Positions 19,729-29,416 of a DNA stretch of 64,000 nt are shown here, piece by piece; position 1 is the stretch's first letter, and each line of letters starts with the position of its first letter. Source of the stretch: Cyclonatronum proteinivorum (GTDB taxonomy: Bacteria > Bacteroidota > Rhodothermia > Balneolales > Cyclonatronaceae); NCBI RefSeq assembly GCF_003353065.1, contig NZ_CP027806.1, forward strand, positions 1,256,001-1,320,000. The letters run 5' to 3'. The notes under the pieces are model-generated. The model did no database searches and was not told where the DNA came from. It worked only from the letters and a program-made list of their open reading frames with translations. A program made the position numbers and the translations under genes.

Positions 19729-22700
19729 TTATTCAGCGAGCGGGTCAGATTTGGTGTTGGTACTGAAGCCCAGCCGCTCGACCATGCGGTTGAACAGATA
19801 GTACAGGCAGGGCACGAAGAAAAGCATAAGCAGCGTGGAGGCCGTCAGCCCGCCAATTACGGTACGTGCCATCGGACTCCAGGTCTCGGCGCCTTCACCC
19901 AGCTCGAAAGCCAGCGGAATCATACACAAAATGGTAGTGGCCGCGGTCATGATGATGGGACGCAGACGACGGCTTGCACCGGTAATAATCGCCTTTTCCC
20001 GGCTTAACCCGCGCGCCTGCAGGATTTTGATGTAGTCAATCATCACAATGCCATTGTTGACCACGATTCCCGAAAGCAAAATGAGCCCGATGAGTGCGGT
20101 TACGCTTACCGGCGTTCCGGAAATGGCCAGGGAAGCAAAAACGCCGGAAAGCGCCAGCGGGATGGTGAAAATGATGATGAACGGCTCTAAGAGACTTTCG
20201 AACTGTGAAGCCATCACCATGTAGGCAAGCGTTGCCGCTACGATAAAGGCAATGAGGAGAAAGAGGAAGGACTGACGCTGTTCTTCGGCTGTACCGCCAA
20301 TCTCGAAGCGGTAGCCATCGGGCCATTGTATCTGATTGAGGCGCTGTGTGACCAGGTTGGTTGCCGTCTGCAGGTCAACACCGGAGAGGTCTGCCTGAAT
20401 TTCGGTAACGCGCTCCTGATTGATCCGGAGGATGTTGGACGGGCCGGTGTAGCGTTCAACGCGTGCGAGGTTGGCCAGGGGCATCCAGGTACCGGCGTCG
20501 GTGCGGATTTGAATGCGCTCGAGGTCCGAGGAGTTGACGGTTTCTGTGGAAGCCAGCTGCACGTTGATGTCGAACTGAAGGCCCTGATCGATGAAAGTAG
20601 TTGCGGTGTTGCCGCGGATGGCGTCGCTGATGGCGTTGGCAACTTGTGCGGTCGTTAGCCCGTTGCGGCTGATCCGCTCCCGGTCCATCACCACACGCAG
20701 CTCGGGCCGCCCTTCATCGGCGGATGAGGTTGCGGCCACAATGCCTTCAACTTCGAGCATGGCGGCGGTTACGCCATCCGAAAGGTCCCGCTTGGTTTCG
20801 AGATCGAAACCATAAATGTTGACAATCAGTCCGTCATCTCCTTCGGGGTTCAGCGGATTCTGACGCAGTTCGCGCGTGCTTGCGCCGGGTACGTCCCGCA
20901 AATCCTCGAGCAACTGCCCTACAATTTCCAGCTGACCGCGGCTGCGCTCCCGCGATGAAACCAGCTCCACCCGAATAACGCCCCGGAATCCGCCCGGAAA
21001 TTCGGCCCCTTCAACACCCCGCTTGTCGCCGTAATCCGAAACAATCAGCCGGGCTTCGGGCACCGTATCCATAATAATGCGTTCGGCTTTCACAAAGGAC
21101 TCTTCCAGTTCAAACAAATTTACGCCGGGTTCGCGGGTGAGCTCAATGACGAAGGCGTTTTCATCCACCGGCGGAAAGAACTCGCCGCCCAGGTTGAAAA
21201 TGAGCGGTGTTGTGAGGAGCAAAAACAGAATGGCAATGCCGACCACCAAGCCGCTTTTCCCTAATAGTTTTTCGAGGGTGTTGGCGTAAGCCGCGCTGAG
21301 ACGTTCAAACAGCGGGTTTCGCTTTTCTTTGAAGCCGTTGTCTTCTTCCTCCGGACTGCCGGAAGCGTTTGCAACTTCTGACGTTTTGGGCTTCTTCCCT
21401 CTGAAGAGGCGGGAGGTCATCAGGGGAATCAGGGTAAGGGCTACCACCGTGGAAACGCCCAGCGCAAAAGAGATGGTGAGGGCGAGGTCGCGGAAGAGGA
21501 AGCCTGCGATACCGGGCACAAAAAGTACCGGCAAGAAAACGACGATGGTTGTGAGCGTGGAAACGATGATGGGCCCGGCCACTTCCTGCGCGCCTTTTAC
21601 GGAGGCTTCGTCGCCTTTGTAGTTGTCTTCGCGGAAGCGGAAAATATTTTCCAGCACCACCACCGCATTGTCCACCACAAGACCAACTGCGAGCGTGAGT
21701 CCGGAGAGCGAAATAACGTTCAGGGTCACGTTGCCGAAATCCATAATACTGAAGGTCGCAATGATGGATACCGGGATGGAGATGGCAACAATGAGCGCGG
21801 TGCGGAAGCTGCGCAGGAACAGCAACAAAATGGTGACCACCAACCCAATAGCGATCAGCGCCGTGATGTAAATGTTGCGGATGGAAAGTTCTATGAATTC
21901 GGAGCGGTCGGTGAGCACATCAAGCGTTACGCCTGCAGGAAGGGTTCTGCGGATGTTATCGAGCTCGTTTCGTACATTTTGCGCGGTCGATACGATGTTG
22001 ACATCGCTCTGACGGTACAGGTTTACGATAACGCCGTCTTCCGCCTGCACGCGCACATTTCCGATGGGCTGCCGCACCCCGTCTTCCACTTCGGCAATAT
22101 CCTGAAGCCTGACCGGCTCTCCGTCGCGAATACCTACGATGGCTTCGCGGATTTCTTCAATATTCTGGAACTCACCGGTTGTTCGAAGCGAGTACACCAA
22201 CCGGCCTTCAATCAGCTCTCCTGCAGGGATCTGCACGTTTTCCTGCCGCAGCCGCTGTGCTACCGAGCCGATGTCGAGGTTGTAGGCCAGAATCTGATCG
22301 GTGTTCATCCAGATGTTAACCTGTCGTTCAAGTCCCCCGCTCGTTTCGGCTGAAGCTACGCCCGGAATGCGTTCAAAACGCTGTTCGAGCTGTTGGGTGG
22401 AAAAGGTTCGGAGTTCAACCGGGCTGCGGGTGTTGGAGCTCAGGGTGAACACCATCACCGGTTCCTGATTCGGGTCGTAGGCAAAGATGATGGGCTGATC
22501 GGCGTCGTCGGGTATTATGCGCCGGGCAAAATCTACCTGTTTTCGTACATCATTCTGGGCTACAAAAAGATCGGTTCCCCAGTTAAAGTAAAGCTTGATG
22601 ACTGAGGAGCCCTGACTTGACAGCGACCGGACCCTGCGCAGGCCGCTGATACCGCCAACAAGCTCTTCGAGCGGTCGGCTGATGAGGGTTTCGATGTCTT

Positions 22701-22872
22701 CCGGGGCAACGCCATCATAGGTTGTGTAGATGGTGATGGTCGGGAAGGAAACATCGGGGTACAGGTTCAGGTTGAGGCGGGAGAGGCCGAACATCCCGAA
22801 CCCAATCACTACAAGCGCAAGCATGACGAAGGTGACGGGGCGGGCAACGGCTATTTTGGGAAGTTGCTTCAT
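19729..22872 (-). CDS. RND efflux transporter permease, first of a pair
   Basis: 1047-residue AcrB-like permease. TM4 contains GLVVDNAVVVLENI. The cytoplasmic loop between the two halves is long and charged (around GKKPKTSEVANASGSPEEED, near residues 485-505). It follows the adaptor gene by 60 bases and precedes the second permease by 33. The two permeases are clearly homologous but not recent duplicates. A single adaptor with two permeases recalls MdtABC, in which the permeases form a mixed trimer; a mixed trimer here is an inference. The substrate is unknown. Confidence 0.93.
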   Translation of the reverse strand: MKQLPKIAVARPVTFVMLALVVIGFGMFGLSRLNLNLYPDVSFPTITIYTTYDGVAPEDIETLISRPLEELVGGISGLRRVRSLSSQGSSVIKLYFNWGTDLFVAQNDVRKQVDFARRIIPDDADQPIIFAYDPNQEPVMVFTLSSNTRSPVELRTFSTQQLEQRFERIPGVASAETSGGLERQVNIWMNTDQILAYNLDIGSVAQRLRQENVQIPAGELIEGRLVYSLRTTGEFQNIEEIREAIVGIRDGEPVRLQDIAEVEDGVRQPIGNVRVQAEDGVIVNLYRQSDVNIVSTAQNVRNELDNIRRTLPAGVTLDVLTDRSEFIELSIRNIYITALIAIGLVVTILLLFLRSFRTALIVAISIPVSIIATFSIMDFGNVTLNVISLSGLTLAVGLVVDNAVVVLENIFRFREDNYKGDEASVKGAQEVAGPIIVSTLTTIVVFLPVLFVPGIAGFLFRDLALTISFALGVSTVVALTLIPLMTSRLFRGKKPKTSEVANASGSPEEEDNGFKEKRNPLFERLSAAYANTLEKLLGKSGLVVGIAILFLLLTTPLIFNLGGEFFPPVDENAFVIELTREPGVNLFELEESFVKAERIIMDTVPEARLIVSDYGDKRGVEGAEFPGGFRGVIRVELVSSRERSRGQLEIVGQLLEDLRDVPGASTRELRQNPLNPEGDDGLIVNIYGFDLETKRDLSDGVTAAMLEVEGIVAATSSADEGRPELRVVMDRERISRNGLTTAQVANAISDAIRGNTATTFIDQGLQFDINVQLASTETVNSSDLERIQIRTDAGTWMPLANLARVERYTGPSNILRINQERVTEIQADLSGVDLQTATNLVTQRLNQIQWPDGYRFEIGGTAEEQRQSFLFLLIAFIVAATLAYMVMASQFESLLEPFIIIFTIPLALSGVFASLAISGTPVSVTALIGLILLSGIVVNNGIVMIDYIKILQARGLSREKAIITGASRRLRPIIMTAATTILCMIPLAFELGEGAETWSPMARTVIGGLTASTLLMLFFVPCLYYLFNRMVERLGFSTNTKSDPLAE

Positions 22873-22932
22873 AAGAAAAATGTGCTGACGTGCGGGTAAA
22901 CGGTTGCTGATCGGTTAGGGGGATGTAGCCGC

Positions 22933-24135
22933 TTACTCGTCAGAGGCTGTTGTATCGCTGGCGGTCGTAATCGGGATTTCGCGGGGCGGCTGCGGTGCAC
23001 GCGTACCGGCAACCCGAATGCGGGAATTGTCTTCAAGACCTGCCTGACCCGTAACAATCAGCCGGTCGCCTTCATTAAGGCCGGAAACAACTTCAACCCG
23101 GTCGCCCTGTTGCAGGCCGAGCTCCAGCTCGCGCAGTACCGCAATGGAGTCGCCCTGCGTGACAAATGCGTTGAAGCCGCGGTTAATGCGAATGGTGTTG
23201 GTTTCAGGATCGAGAATGGTCTGCACATTTTCCACAAGGGCGTTGCGCGGAATGACCAGGCTTTCAGGGTTTGTCTGTACGACGATGGAAGCTTCCGCAA
23301 GGCTGCCGGGAAGGATGAGGTCGCGCATTTCGGTGAGGCTGATCACGATTTCAGCCAAACCCGTTACGGGATCGAGTCCCGGGCTGATACGGGACACAAC
23401 GCCCCGGGCGGAATGATGGGCTTCGCCACTGAGGCGGATATCAACAGTCTGATTAAGGCGGACGCGGCGGCGATCCTGAAGGGGAAGGAAGAGACGGATT
23501 TCGTAGCCCGCAAGATTGGAAATTTCATAGATGACCGTCCCAACGGACGCGAGGTCGCCGGGGCTTATGCTGCGCCGTGTAACTACGCCGTTTACCGGGG
23601 AGCGGACTTCTGTGAACGCCAGGTTTTCACGGCTTTGGGTGAGGGCGGCCCGGGCTGACTCGTACTGTGCCTGCGCATTCAGATAGGACACCCGTGAGGC
23701 TTCCATTTCTGAACTACTGATGAGGTTTCGGTCGAACAGCGTTTGGGCGCGGGTAAATTCGAGGCTGTCGCGGCTTACGGCACTGCGCGCCTGTTCAAGC
23801 TGCCGCTCATCACGACGGACCTGATCGAGAATGGTAACATCCCGCAACTGCGCGAGTTTGGTACCTACCTGAACCGTGTCGCCGAGGTCAGCATGGATGC
23901 TGCTTACGCGTTCGGAAATCTGCGGGGAAACGCGCACCTGATCCTGTGCCTGTATGGTGCCAAAACCGCGCACAATTTCCGAAATGCTGCTGCGGGAAAT
24001 ATCTGTTACCTGTACGCTGGTGCCGCGCTGAAACATACTTGGGTCAAAGCCGCCGGGGCGCTGGCTGTCTGAAGAGTTGCCGGAACAAGCGGCCAAAACA
24101 AGAGCGAAGAGTGCGATAAGAGAAAGGCGAATCAC
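22933..24135 (-). CDS. RND periplasmic adaptor (membrane fusion) lipoprotein
   Basis: 400-residue adaptor that would bridge the two RND permeases to an outer-membrane channel. The signal peptide ends in a lipobox (LVLAAC, Cys17), so the mature protein is probably lipidated. A split lipoyl-like domain (VRVSPQISERVSSIHADLGDTV near residue 60, partner near residue 175) flanks an alpha-helical hairpin at about residues 95-160, followed by beta-barrel and membrane-proximal domains. The C-terminal tail is proline- and threonine-rich. It is the first gene of the three-gene operon. A small hairpin (CCGTTT/AAACGG, 24196-24212) lies in its upstream region. Confidence 0.92.
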   Translation of the reverse strand: MIRLSLIALFALVLAACSGNSSDSQRPGGFDPSMFQRGTSVQVTDISRSSISEIVRGFGTIQAQDQVRVSPQISERVSSIHADLGDTVQVGTKLAQLRDVTILDQVRRDERQLEQARSAVSRDSLEFTRAQTLFDRNLISSSEMEASRVSYLNAQAQYESARAALTQSRENLAFTEVRSPVNGVVTRRSISPGDLASVGTVIYEISNLAGYEIRLFLPLQDRRRVRLNQTVDIRLSGEAHHSARGVVSRISPGLDPVTGLAEIVISLTEMRDLILPGSLAEASIVVQTNPESLVIPRNALVENVQTILDPETNTIRINRGFNAFVTQGDSIAVLRELELGLQQGDRVEVVSGLNEGDRLIVTGQAGLEDNSRIRVAGTRAPQPPREIPITTASDTTASDE

Positions 24136-24720
24136 GATAGGGTTGTTATGTGATGATTAAAGGACTAAATCAAAAAAAAGGTGGCAGAGTATAAGCCGTT
24201 TTGACGAAACGGTTTAAAGCCCGTTCGGGATAAATCAGGCAGTTCATATCATTTAACACCTTCGCGCACAAACAGCCAATTCTGAGGCTGCTTGTAAATT
24301 TTGTGTGAAGATGAAGGCGTTTTTCCGGAGTTGCGGCTGCTGCGCTACATCACCGGAATTGAGGCTATATCTTTGGGATATATAATGATAAGAACACGGA
24401 GGTTAACCGCATGCGCGCCTGATTCGTTGCAGACGGGAGGGAATTGATTTTTTCATAACGCAATGCAGGAAGCTGGTTTTTCCCGGAACCCGGGCGTATT
24501 CGTCGCGGGGGGTAATATAAAATCCGGCGCATGAAAGGGCTCAGGCTGCTGTGCATGCCCCCCCAAAAGCAAGGGACTCAAATTATGATTTGGGAGCGCT
24601 GAGCTGTCACGAAAAACAGTGATGCCCACGGAGTTTCCCCCAAAAAATGCGTACCTTGTATCCATCAAAACCGGCTGTATCGAGTCCGGAAAACCTGAAT
24701 ATTACTGAAGTTTCTGATCC
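24136..24720. other. Intergenic region between divergent adaptor and transaldolase genes
   Basis: 585 bases without a convincing gene. It holds a small hairpin near 24196-24212 and one copy of a structured dispersed repeat at 24565-24647. It must also contain the promoters of the divergent efflux operon and of the transaldolase. No clear promoter consensus was found by eye. Confidence 0.7.
24565..24647. repeat. Dispersed structured repeat, copy A
   Basis: About 83 bases that match 59579-59662 closely, with identical blocks such as GAGCTGTCACGAAA and CACGGAGTTTCCCCCAAAAA. Read on the minus strand it starts with TTTTTTGGGGGAAACTCC and ends near CCCAAATCA, so the ends can pair, with inner hairpins around CATCAC and CGTGA. 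It is intergenic in both cases. The apparent open frames over both copies share a peptide only because of the repeat. It may be a REP-like or MITE-like element. Confidence 0.75.
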
Positions 24721-25377
24721 ATGAAATTCTTTATCGACAGCGCAGATCTCAACGAAATCAAAGAAGCCGAAGCCATGGGCGTGCTTGACGGCGTTACCAC
24801 CAATCCGTCGCTTTGTGCAAAGGTGGGCGTCCGTGATTTTGAGGGGCACGTCGCCAAAATTTGTGAAATGGTTGCCGGGGATGTCTCCGCTGAAGTTGTT
24901 TCAACCACTTATGCGGAGATGCTGGAGGAAGGCCGCCGGATTGCCGCGATTGCGGATAATGTGGTGGTGAAAATTCCGCTGATCAAAGACGGTATTAAGG
25001 CCATCAAGACCTTCACTGAGGAAGGTATCCGCACGAATTGTACGCTTTGCTTTTCGCCTACGCAGGCACTGATTGCCGCCAAGGCGGGTGCGACCTACAT
25101 CTCGCCTTTTTTGGGCCGTCTCGATGACATTTCGCATGATGGTCTTGCCCTGATTGAGGATATCGTGACCATCTATACCAATTACAGCTTTCAGACGGAG
25201 GTGCTTGCTGCGAGCATTCGCCATCCGATGCATGTTGTAGAGTGTGCCCGTCTCGGTGCGGATGTGGCAACCATGCCGCTGAGCGTACTCGAAGGTTTGC
25301 TCAAGCACCCGCTCACCGACAGCGGCCTGGATAAGTTCCTGTCTGACTGGGATAAGCTTCAGGCTTCGCTGAAATAG
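24721..25377 (+). CDS. tal: Transaldolase, small (TalC/MipB-type) subfamily
   Basis: 218-residue cytoplasmic class I aldolase-fold enzyme that would transfer the dihydroxyacetone unit between sugar phosphates in the non-oxidative pentose phosphate pathway. [14 protein letters not shown] and GVTTNPSL are the family's N-terminal hallmarks. The Schiff-base lysine is Lys84 in NVVVKIP, and the [13 protein letters not shown] and SPFLGRLDD segments follow. Members of this size can be transaldolase or fructose-6-phosphate aldolase; the family context favours transaldolase but sequence alone does not settle it. It is monocistronic, convergent with the desaturase and ends in a shared terminator. Confidence 0.93.
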   Translation: MKFFIDSADLNEIKEAEAMGVLDGVTTNPSLCAKVGVRDFEGHVAKICEMVAGDVSAEVVSTTYAEMLEEGRRIAAIADNVVVKIPLIKDGIKAIKTFTEEGIRTNCTLCFSPTQALIAAKAGATYISPFLGRLDDISHDGLALIEDIVTIYTNYSFQTEVLAASIRHPMHVVECARLGADVATMPLSVLEGLLKHPLTDSGLDKFLSDWDKLQASLK

Positions 25378-25417
25378 GGTTTTTGGGTGAGGTTCATCTT
25401 CATCCGGCACCGAAATT

Positions 25418-25457
25418 AAAAAAGCCCGCTTCTTTTTATCAGAGAGCGGGCTTTTTT
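25418..25457. terminator. Bidirectional terminator between transaldolase and desaturase
   Basis: AAAAAAGCCCGCT at 25418-25430 pairs with AGCGGGCTTTTTT at 25445-25457. The A-run and T-run on either side let it work for both convergent genes. Confidence 0.9.
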
Positions 25458-25504
25458 GCTTTGAAGCGGGTGATGGATTCGGAGTTATCCTGCACCCGAA
25501 AACA

Positions 25505-26989
25505 TCAGGCGATTTCGCCGGTGAGAAGTTTTTCGGCGATTTTGGATGAGGAGAGCACGCCCGGGAGTCCTGCGCCGGGGTGAGTTCCTGCGCCTACGAA
25601 GTAGAGGTTGGGCGACTCTTCGCTGCGGTTGTGCGGACGGAACCAGGCCGATTGCGTGAGCAAGGGCTCAACGGAGAAGGCGGAACCGCGGAAGCTGTTG
25701 AGGTCGCGCTCGAAGTGAATCGGATCGATGTAGTGCTCGGCGACGATGTTTTCCTGCAGATCGGGCAGGTAGTTGTCTTCGAGGAACTGCATGATGGCGT
25801 CGCGGTAGGGCTTGGCGGCTTTGGTCCAGTCGGTGCCGGAATCGAGGTGCGGTACCGGAGACAGCACGTAGAACGACTCGCAGCCGTCGGGCGCGATGGT
25901 CGGGTCGGTGATGGTCGGCATGTGCAGGTAGAGGGAGAAATCTTCGGAGAGGGTTTTCTCGTGGAAGATGTCTTTCAGCAGGCCTTTGTAGCGCTCGCCC
26001 AAAATAATGTTGTGATGCTTCAGCTTGGTGTCGAGGTAGCGTTTCTTGGTGCCGAAGTAAATCACAAACAGCGACATGCTGTAGTGCATGCGGTCGAGTT
26101 TGCGGTTGGTGTACTTGCGCCGGTTTTCTTCTTTGATGAGGTGACGGTAGGTGAAAGGCACATCCGCGTTGGAAACGACGGCGTCGGCAGGGTGGAAACT
26201 GCCGTCTTTGAGGCGAAGCCCCTTAGTGATGCGGTTTTCGATGACGATTTCGTCCACTTCGGCATTGAGGTGGATTTTGCCGCCGAGGTCTTCGATCAGG
26301 TTGGTGAGCGCCTTCACGATGGCGCCGGTGCCGCCCATTGCGTAATGCACACCCCACTCCCGCTCGAGGTAGTGAATCATGGCGTAGATCGAAGTTGTAT
26401 CGAAGGGGTTGCCGCCTACGAGTAACGGGTGGAAAGAGAAACAGCGGCGGAGGAAGTCATCCTGAATAAATTGCGACACATATTTGTAGACGCTTTTGTA
26501 GGACTGCAGCTTGATGAGATCAGGCGCAACCTTGAGCATGTCGGTAAATTTCAGAAAGGGGACATCGGCCAGCTCGGTGAAGCCTTTATCGAAGATGGCT
26601 TTGGTGGTAGCAAGGAAGTCGAGGTAGCCCTGCTTATCCGCCGGGTTGCGCTTTTCGATTTCTTTGAGGGTGAATTCTTCATCGCTGTTGTAGTCGAAAA
26701 ATTGGCCCTGATGGTCGAAAATGCGATAGAAGGGCTGACAGGGGACGAAATCAATATAGTCTTCGCGCTTGCGCCCTGCGGCGGCGAAGATGTCGTCGAA
26801 CATAAAGGGGGCGGTAATTACAGTTGGACCGCCATCGAATTTAAATCCATTAACTTCATACACATAAGCACGGCCACCGGGTTTATCGCGCTTCTCAAAC
26901 ATTTCAACGTCGAAGCCGCGTGCGAGAAGTCTCGCTGCTGCGCCAAGTGCGCCGAAACCCGTACCTATAACCAATACCTTTTTACTCAT
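25505..26989 (-). CDS. crtI: Phytoene desaturase-type FAD-dependent oxidoreductase (CrtI family)
   Basis: 494-residue enzyme of the CrtI/CrtN carotenoid desaturase family. The N-terminal dinucleotide fold [18 protein letters not shown] binds FAD, with an acidic residue at the end of strand 2 ([15 protein letters not shown]). The C-terminal FAD segment reads [21 protein letters not shown]. The start at ATG 26989 puts the FAD motif within ten residues of the N-terminus; a 26-residue upstream extension is possible but unlike the family. No crtB or other carotenoid gene is adjacent, so the exact substrate (phytoene, diapophytoene or another polyene) is open. Confidence 0.88.
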   Translation of the reverse strand: MSKKVLVIGTGFGALGAAARLLARGFDVEMFEKRDKPGGRAYVYEVNGFKFDGGPTVITAPFMFDDIFAAAGRKREDYIDFVPCQPFYRIFDHQGQFFDYNSDEEFTLKEIEKRNPADKQGYLDFLATTKAIFDKGFTELADVPFLKFTDMLKVAPDLIKLQSYKSVYKYVSQFIQDDFLRRCFSFHPLLVGGNPFDTTSIYAMIHYLEREWGVHYAMGGTGAIVKALTNLIEDLGGKIHLNAEVDEIVIENRITKGLRLKDGSFHPADAVVSNADVPFTYRHLIKEENRRKYTNRKLDRMHYSMSLFVIYFGTKKRYLDTKLKHHNIILGERYKGLLKDIFHEKTLSEDFSLYLHMPTITDPTIAPDGCESFYVLSPVPHLDSGTDWTKAAKPYRDAIMQFLEDNYLPDLQENIVAEHYIDPIHFERDLNSFRGSAFSVEPLLTQSAWFRPHNRSEESPNLYFVGAGTHPGAGLPGVLSSSKIAEKLLTGEIA

Positions 26990-27291
26990 ATTTTTGGGGA
27001 ATTTGGGAAGAAAAAAGTGAATCTTGTGAAACCAGCCGCGCCTTTTAAAACGTTCGTTGCCTTGCAATTTAGGAAATATAACAGCTGTGATAATGAGGTG
27101 CTAAAAAGTAGGCCTGAGTACGTAATTGCACCTAAATTATTGATTTAATTTTGTATTTTTATTTTGATTCAATTGTTGTTAACTCTTTATTTGTAAGACT
27201 CCTATCTTGATTGTGCAGACTATATTTAATGGATTTAGAATCTCCTGCAAGGTATAAATAATACTTCGTATCCTTCAAAGCACCCGATTAT
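26990..27291. other. AT-rich divergent intergenic region
   Basis: About 300 bases separate the divergent desaturase and the first polysaccharide glycosyltransferase. The central part (about 27125-27260) is strongly AT-rich, as expected for promoters on both strands. No motif could be assigned with confidence. Confidence 0.6.
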
Positions 27292-28458
27292 ATGGTTGAA
27301 ATTCTGTTTTGGACTGGCATTTTTATAGTTGTTTACACCTATTTGGGATACCCGGTGCTGATCACACTTCTGACGCTCGGCAAAAAAGGGTACAAGCGAA
27401 CAGATGAATCAGAAGGCTTCGAGCCGTCTGTAACCCTGATTATTTCGGCCTGGAATGAGGCCGACTGGATTCGTCAGAAAGCGCAGAACACGCGCGAGAT
27501 CGATTATCCCAAAGATAAAATTCAGGTCATTTTCATGACCGACGGCTCTGACGATGATACGCCGGATATTCTGCAGAAAGAATTTCCTGAGTTCGAGACC
27601 TATCACAAACCCGGCAGATCCGGCAAGATTGCAGCAATGGAGCGCGGGGTCACCTTTGCGAAAAATCCGATTCTGATTTTTTCGGATGCAAATACCATCC
27701 TGAATACAGAGGTCGTGCGCAACATAGTTAAGCACTATGCGGATCCTAATATTGGGGGCGTAGCCGGCGAGAAGCGCATTATTATGGAAGAGGCTGAGGC
27801 CGCAAGTGGTGCAGGCGAGGGCATTTACTGGAAATATGAAAGCTATCTCAAAGACCGGGATTACGCATTTCATACCGTCGTAGGCGCTGCCGGGGAGCTG
27901 TTTTCTGTACGCCGTGATCTTTTTGAAAATGTTGAGCCCGACACCCTTCTCGATGACTTTATCATTTCGCTGCGGGTTGCCGGTAAAGGATACCGTGTAG
28001 CGTATGCGCCTGATGCGTATGCAAGTGAGCGTCCATCGGCAGACACTGAGGCTGAAATGACACGGAAGGTTCGCATTTCTGCGGGTGGTATTCAGTCCAT
28101 TGTGCGATTGCGGGAATTACTTAACCCGTTCGGCCGCATGAAGCTATGGTTTCAGTACATTTCACACCGCGTGCTTCGCTGGACCTTAGCACCCCTGATG
28201 TTGCTTGTTATTCTTATTACCAATGTTTTACTTGCGCTTGATGGGCAAGGGTTTTATGTGGCCCTTCTCGCTCTGCAGATTGCCTTTTATGCGGCAAGTA
28301 TTCTTGGCTACTTACTTGAAAAGAAAAAGATTAAACTTAAAATATTGTTTGTACCATTTTACTTTTCAATGATGAATGTGAGTGTGTATCTTGGTCTGAT
28401 TCGGTATTTAAGAGGTCAGCAGTCGGTGAACTGGGCACGGGCCAGGCGTGCCACATAA
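27292..28458 (+). CDS. Membrane glycosyltransferase, GT2 family
   Basis: 388-residue inner-membrane protein. An N-terminal transmembrane helix (about residues 3-28) precedes a GT2 catalytic domain with SAWNEADWI, MTDGSDDDT and the metal-binding FSDANT near residue 132. The acceptor region includes GAAGELFSVRRDLF, LDDFIISLRV and RKVRISAGG. Two or three C-terminal membrane helices follow (about 300-370). This layout resembles processive or membrane-coupled transferases of polysaccharide synthesis. It opens the plus-strand polysaccharide locus. Confidence 0.9.
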   Translation: MVEILFWTGIFIVVYTYLGYPVLITLLTLGKKGYKRTDESEGFEPSVTLIISAWNEADWIRQKAQNTREIDYPKDKIQVIFMTDGSDDDTPDILQKEFPEFETYHKPGRSGKIAAMERGVTFAKNPILIFSDANTILNTEVVRNIVKHYADPNIGGVAGEKRIIMEEAEAASGAGEGIYWKYESYLKDRDYAFHTVVGAAGELFSVRRDLFENVEPDTLLDDFIISLRVAGKGYRVAYAPDAYASERPSADTEAEMTRKVRISAGGIQSIVRLRELLNPFGRMKLWFQYISHRVLRWTLAPLMLLVILITNVLLALDGQGFYVALLALQIAFYAASILGYLLEKKKIKLKILFVPFYFSMMNVSVYLGLIRYLRGQQSVNWARARRAT

Positions 28459-28507
28459 TTGGTCATGGTGAGCATAAAACACCTTTAATGGTTAGGAATA
28501 TAATTGT

Positions 28508-29194
28508 ATGAATTGCTTGATATTGGATGACGAGCAGGTATCACGGGATATCCTCAAAAAACTCATAAGCCGTGTGCCACAGCTAAAGCTTGTTGCAAGT
28601 TGTGCCAGTGCCCTGGAGGCTATTGACGTTTTATCTGATAAGTCAGTGGATCTCATTTTTCTGGATGTGGAAATGCCCGAAATAAGTGGTATTGAGTTTC
28701 TGAATACCCTAAAAAGTAAGCCCCTTGTAATTTTTGTCACTTCCAAAGAAGAATACGCGGTGAAGGCTTTCGAGCATGAAGCAGTTGATTACCTGGTCAA
28801 GCCTCTTGATTTCCCGCGCTTTTTGAAGGCTGTAAGCAAGGCGCGCGATATATTCGAAAGCAGACAGACGGTTCAGGAAGGAATGAACAACCTGTTTGTG
28901 AAGAAAGATAATCAGCTGGTCAAAATCCGCTTCTCAGACATTCTTTATATTGAGGCTTCGGCTGATTACATGATGATTTATACAGAAGCTGATCGTTTCA
29001 TTGTCCATATTACTATGAAAGCATTGAACGACAGGCTTCCAGCCAATCAGTTTATTAGGGTTCACCGAACTTACACTGTGCGACTGGATAAAATTGAAGT
29101 TGTAGAAGACAATACGATTGTTATCCGAAAAAAAGCGATACCTGTGGGTGGTTCTTATCGCGATGTTTTATTCAAAAAGCTGAACTTGCTCTAA
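28508..29194 (+). CDS. LytTR-family response regulator
   Basis: 228-residue transcription factor. The N-terminal receiver domain has the acidic pair in LDDEQVSRD, phospho-acceptor Asp53 in FLDVEMPE, and the Thr and Lys of VIFVTSKEEY and YLVKPLDF. The C-terminal LytTR DNA-binding domain spans about residues 130-228 (LYIEASADYMMIYT, FIRVHRTYTVRLDKI). No LytS-type kinase is adjacent; the nearest kinase is the hybrid kinase at 31892. It follows the first glycosyltransferase by 49 bases, so it probably regulates surface polysaccharide genes, but its targets are unknown. Confidence 0.93.
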   Translation: MNCLILDDEQVSRDILKKLISRVPQLKLVASCASALEAIDVLSDKSVDLIFLDVEMPEISGIEFLNTLKSKPLVIFVTSKEEYAVKAFEHEAVDYLVKPLDFPRFLKAVSKARDIFESRQTVQEGMNNLFVKKDNQLVKIRFSDILYIEASADYMMIYTEADRFIVHITMKALNDRLPANQFIRVHRTYTVRLDKIEVVEDNTIVIRKKAIPVGGSYRDVLFKKLNLL

Positions 29195-29416
29195 GTAATC
29201 TTCGCAGCTTTATTTGATGAGATGGGTAATTAGGCGGACAAGCCCGGACACTGACTTACGTGTTACTTCGCAGATTGGAGGTAGTAAATGTGCTGATTCA
29301 TCGAAGCTTAGCGTGTGTTTGTCGAATAAGTTCTCCTTTATGGCTTTTGGTTTGTTACTTTAGGTTTCGATATAACCGCAGACAGCTTGAAAACATAAAC
29401 ACATAGCTTTTTCATT

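Noticed and set aside
24453..24668. Minus-strand open frame sharing the peptide FFGGNSV...ITVFRDSS with the frame at 59485-59862
   Set aside because: The similarity comes entirely from the dispersed DNA repeat; outside it the frames differ, have no family features and no ribosome binding site.
25580..27148. Long plus-strand open frames (281 and 239 codons) over the desaturase gene
   Set aside because: They are antisense to a clear CrtI-family gene with full FAD motifs and lack any recognisable domain.
29271..29296. GGAGG-like site followed by ATG TGC TGA upstream of the LruC lipoprotein
   Set aside because: A two-codon frame; no evidence that it is a leader peptide.
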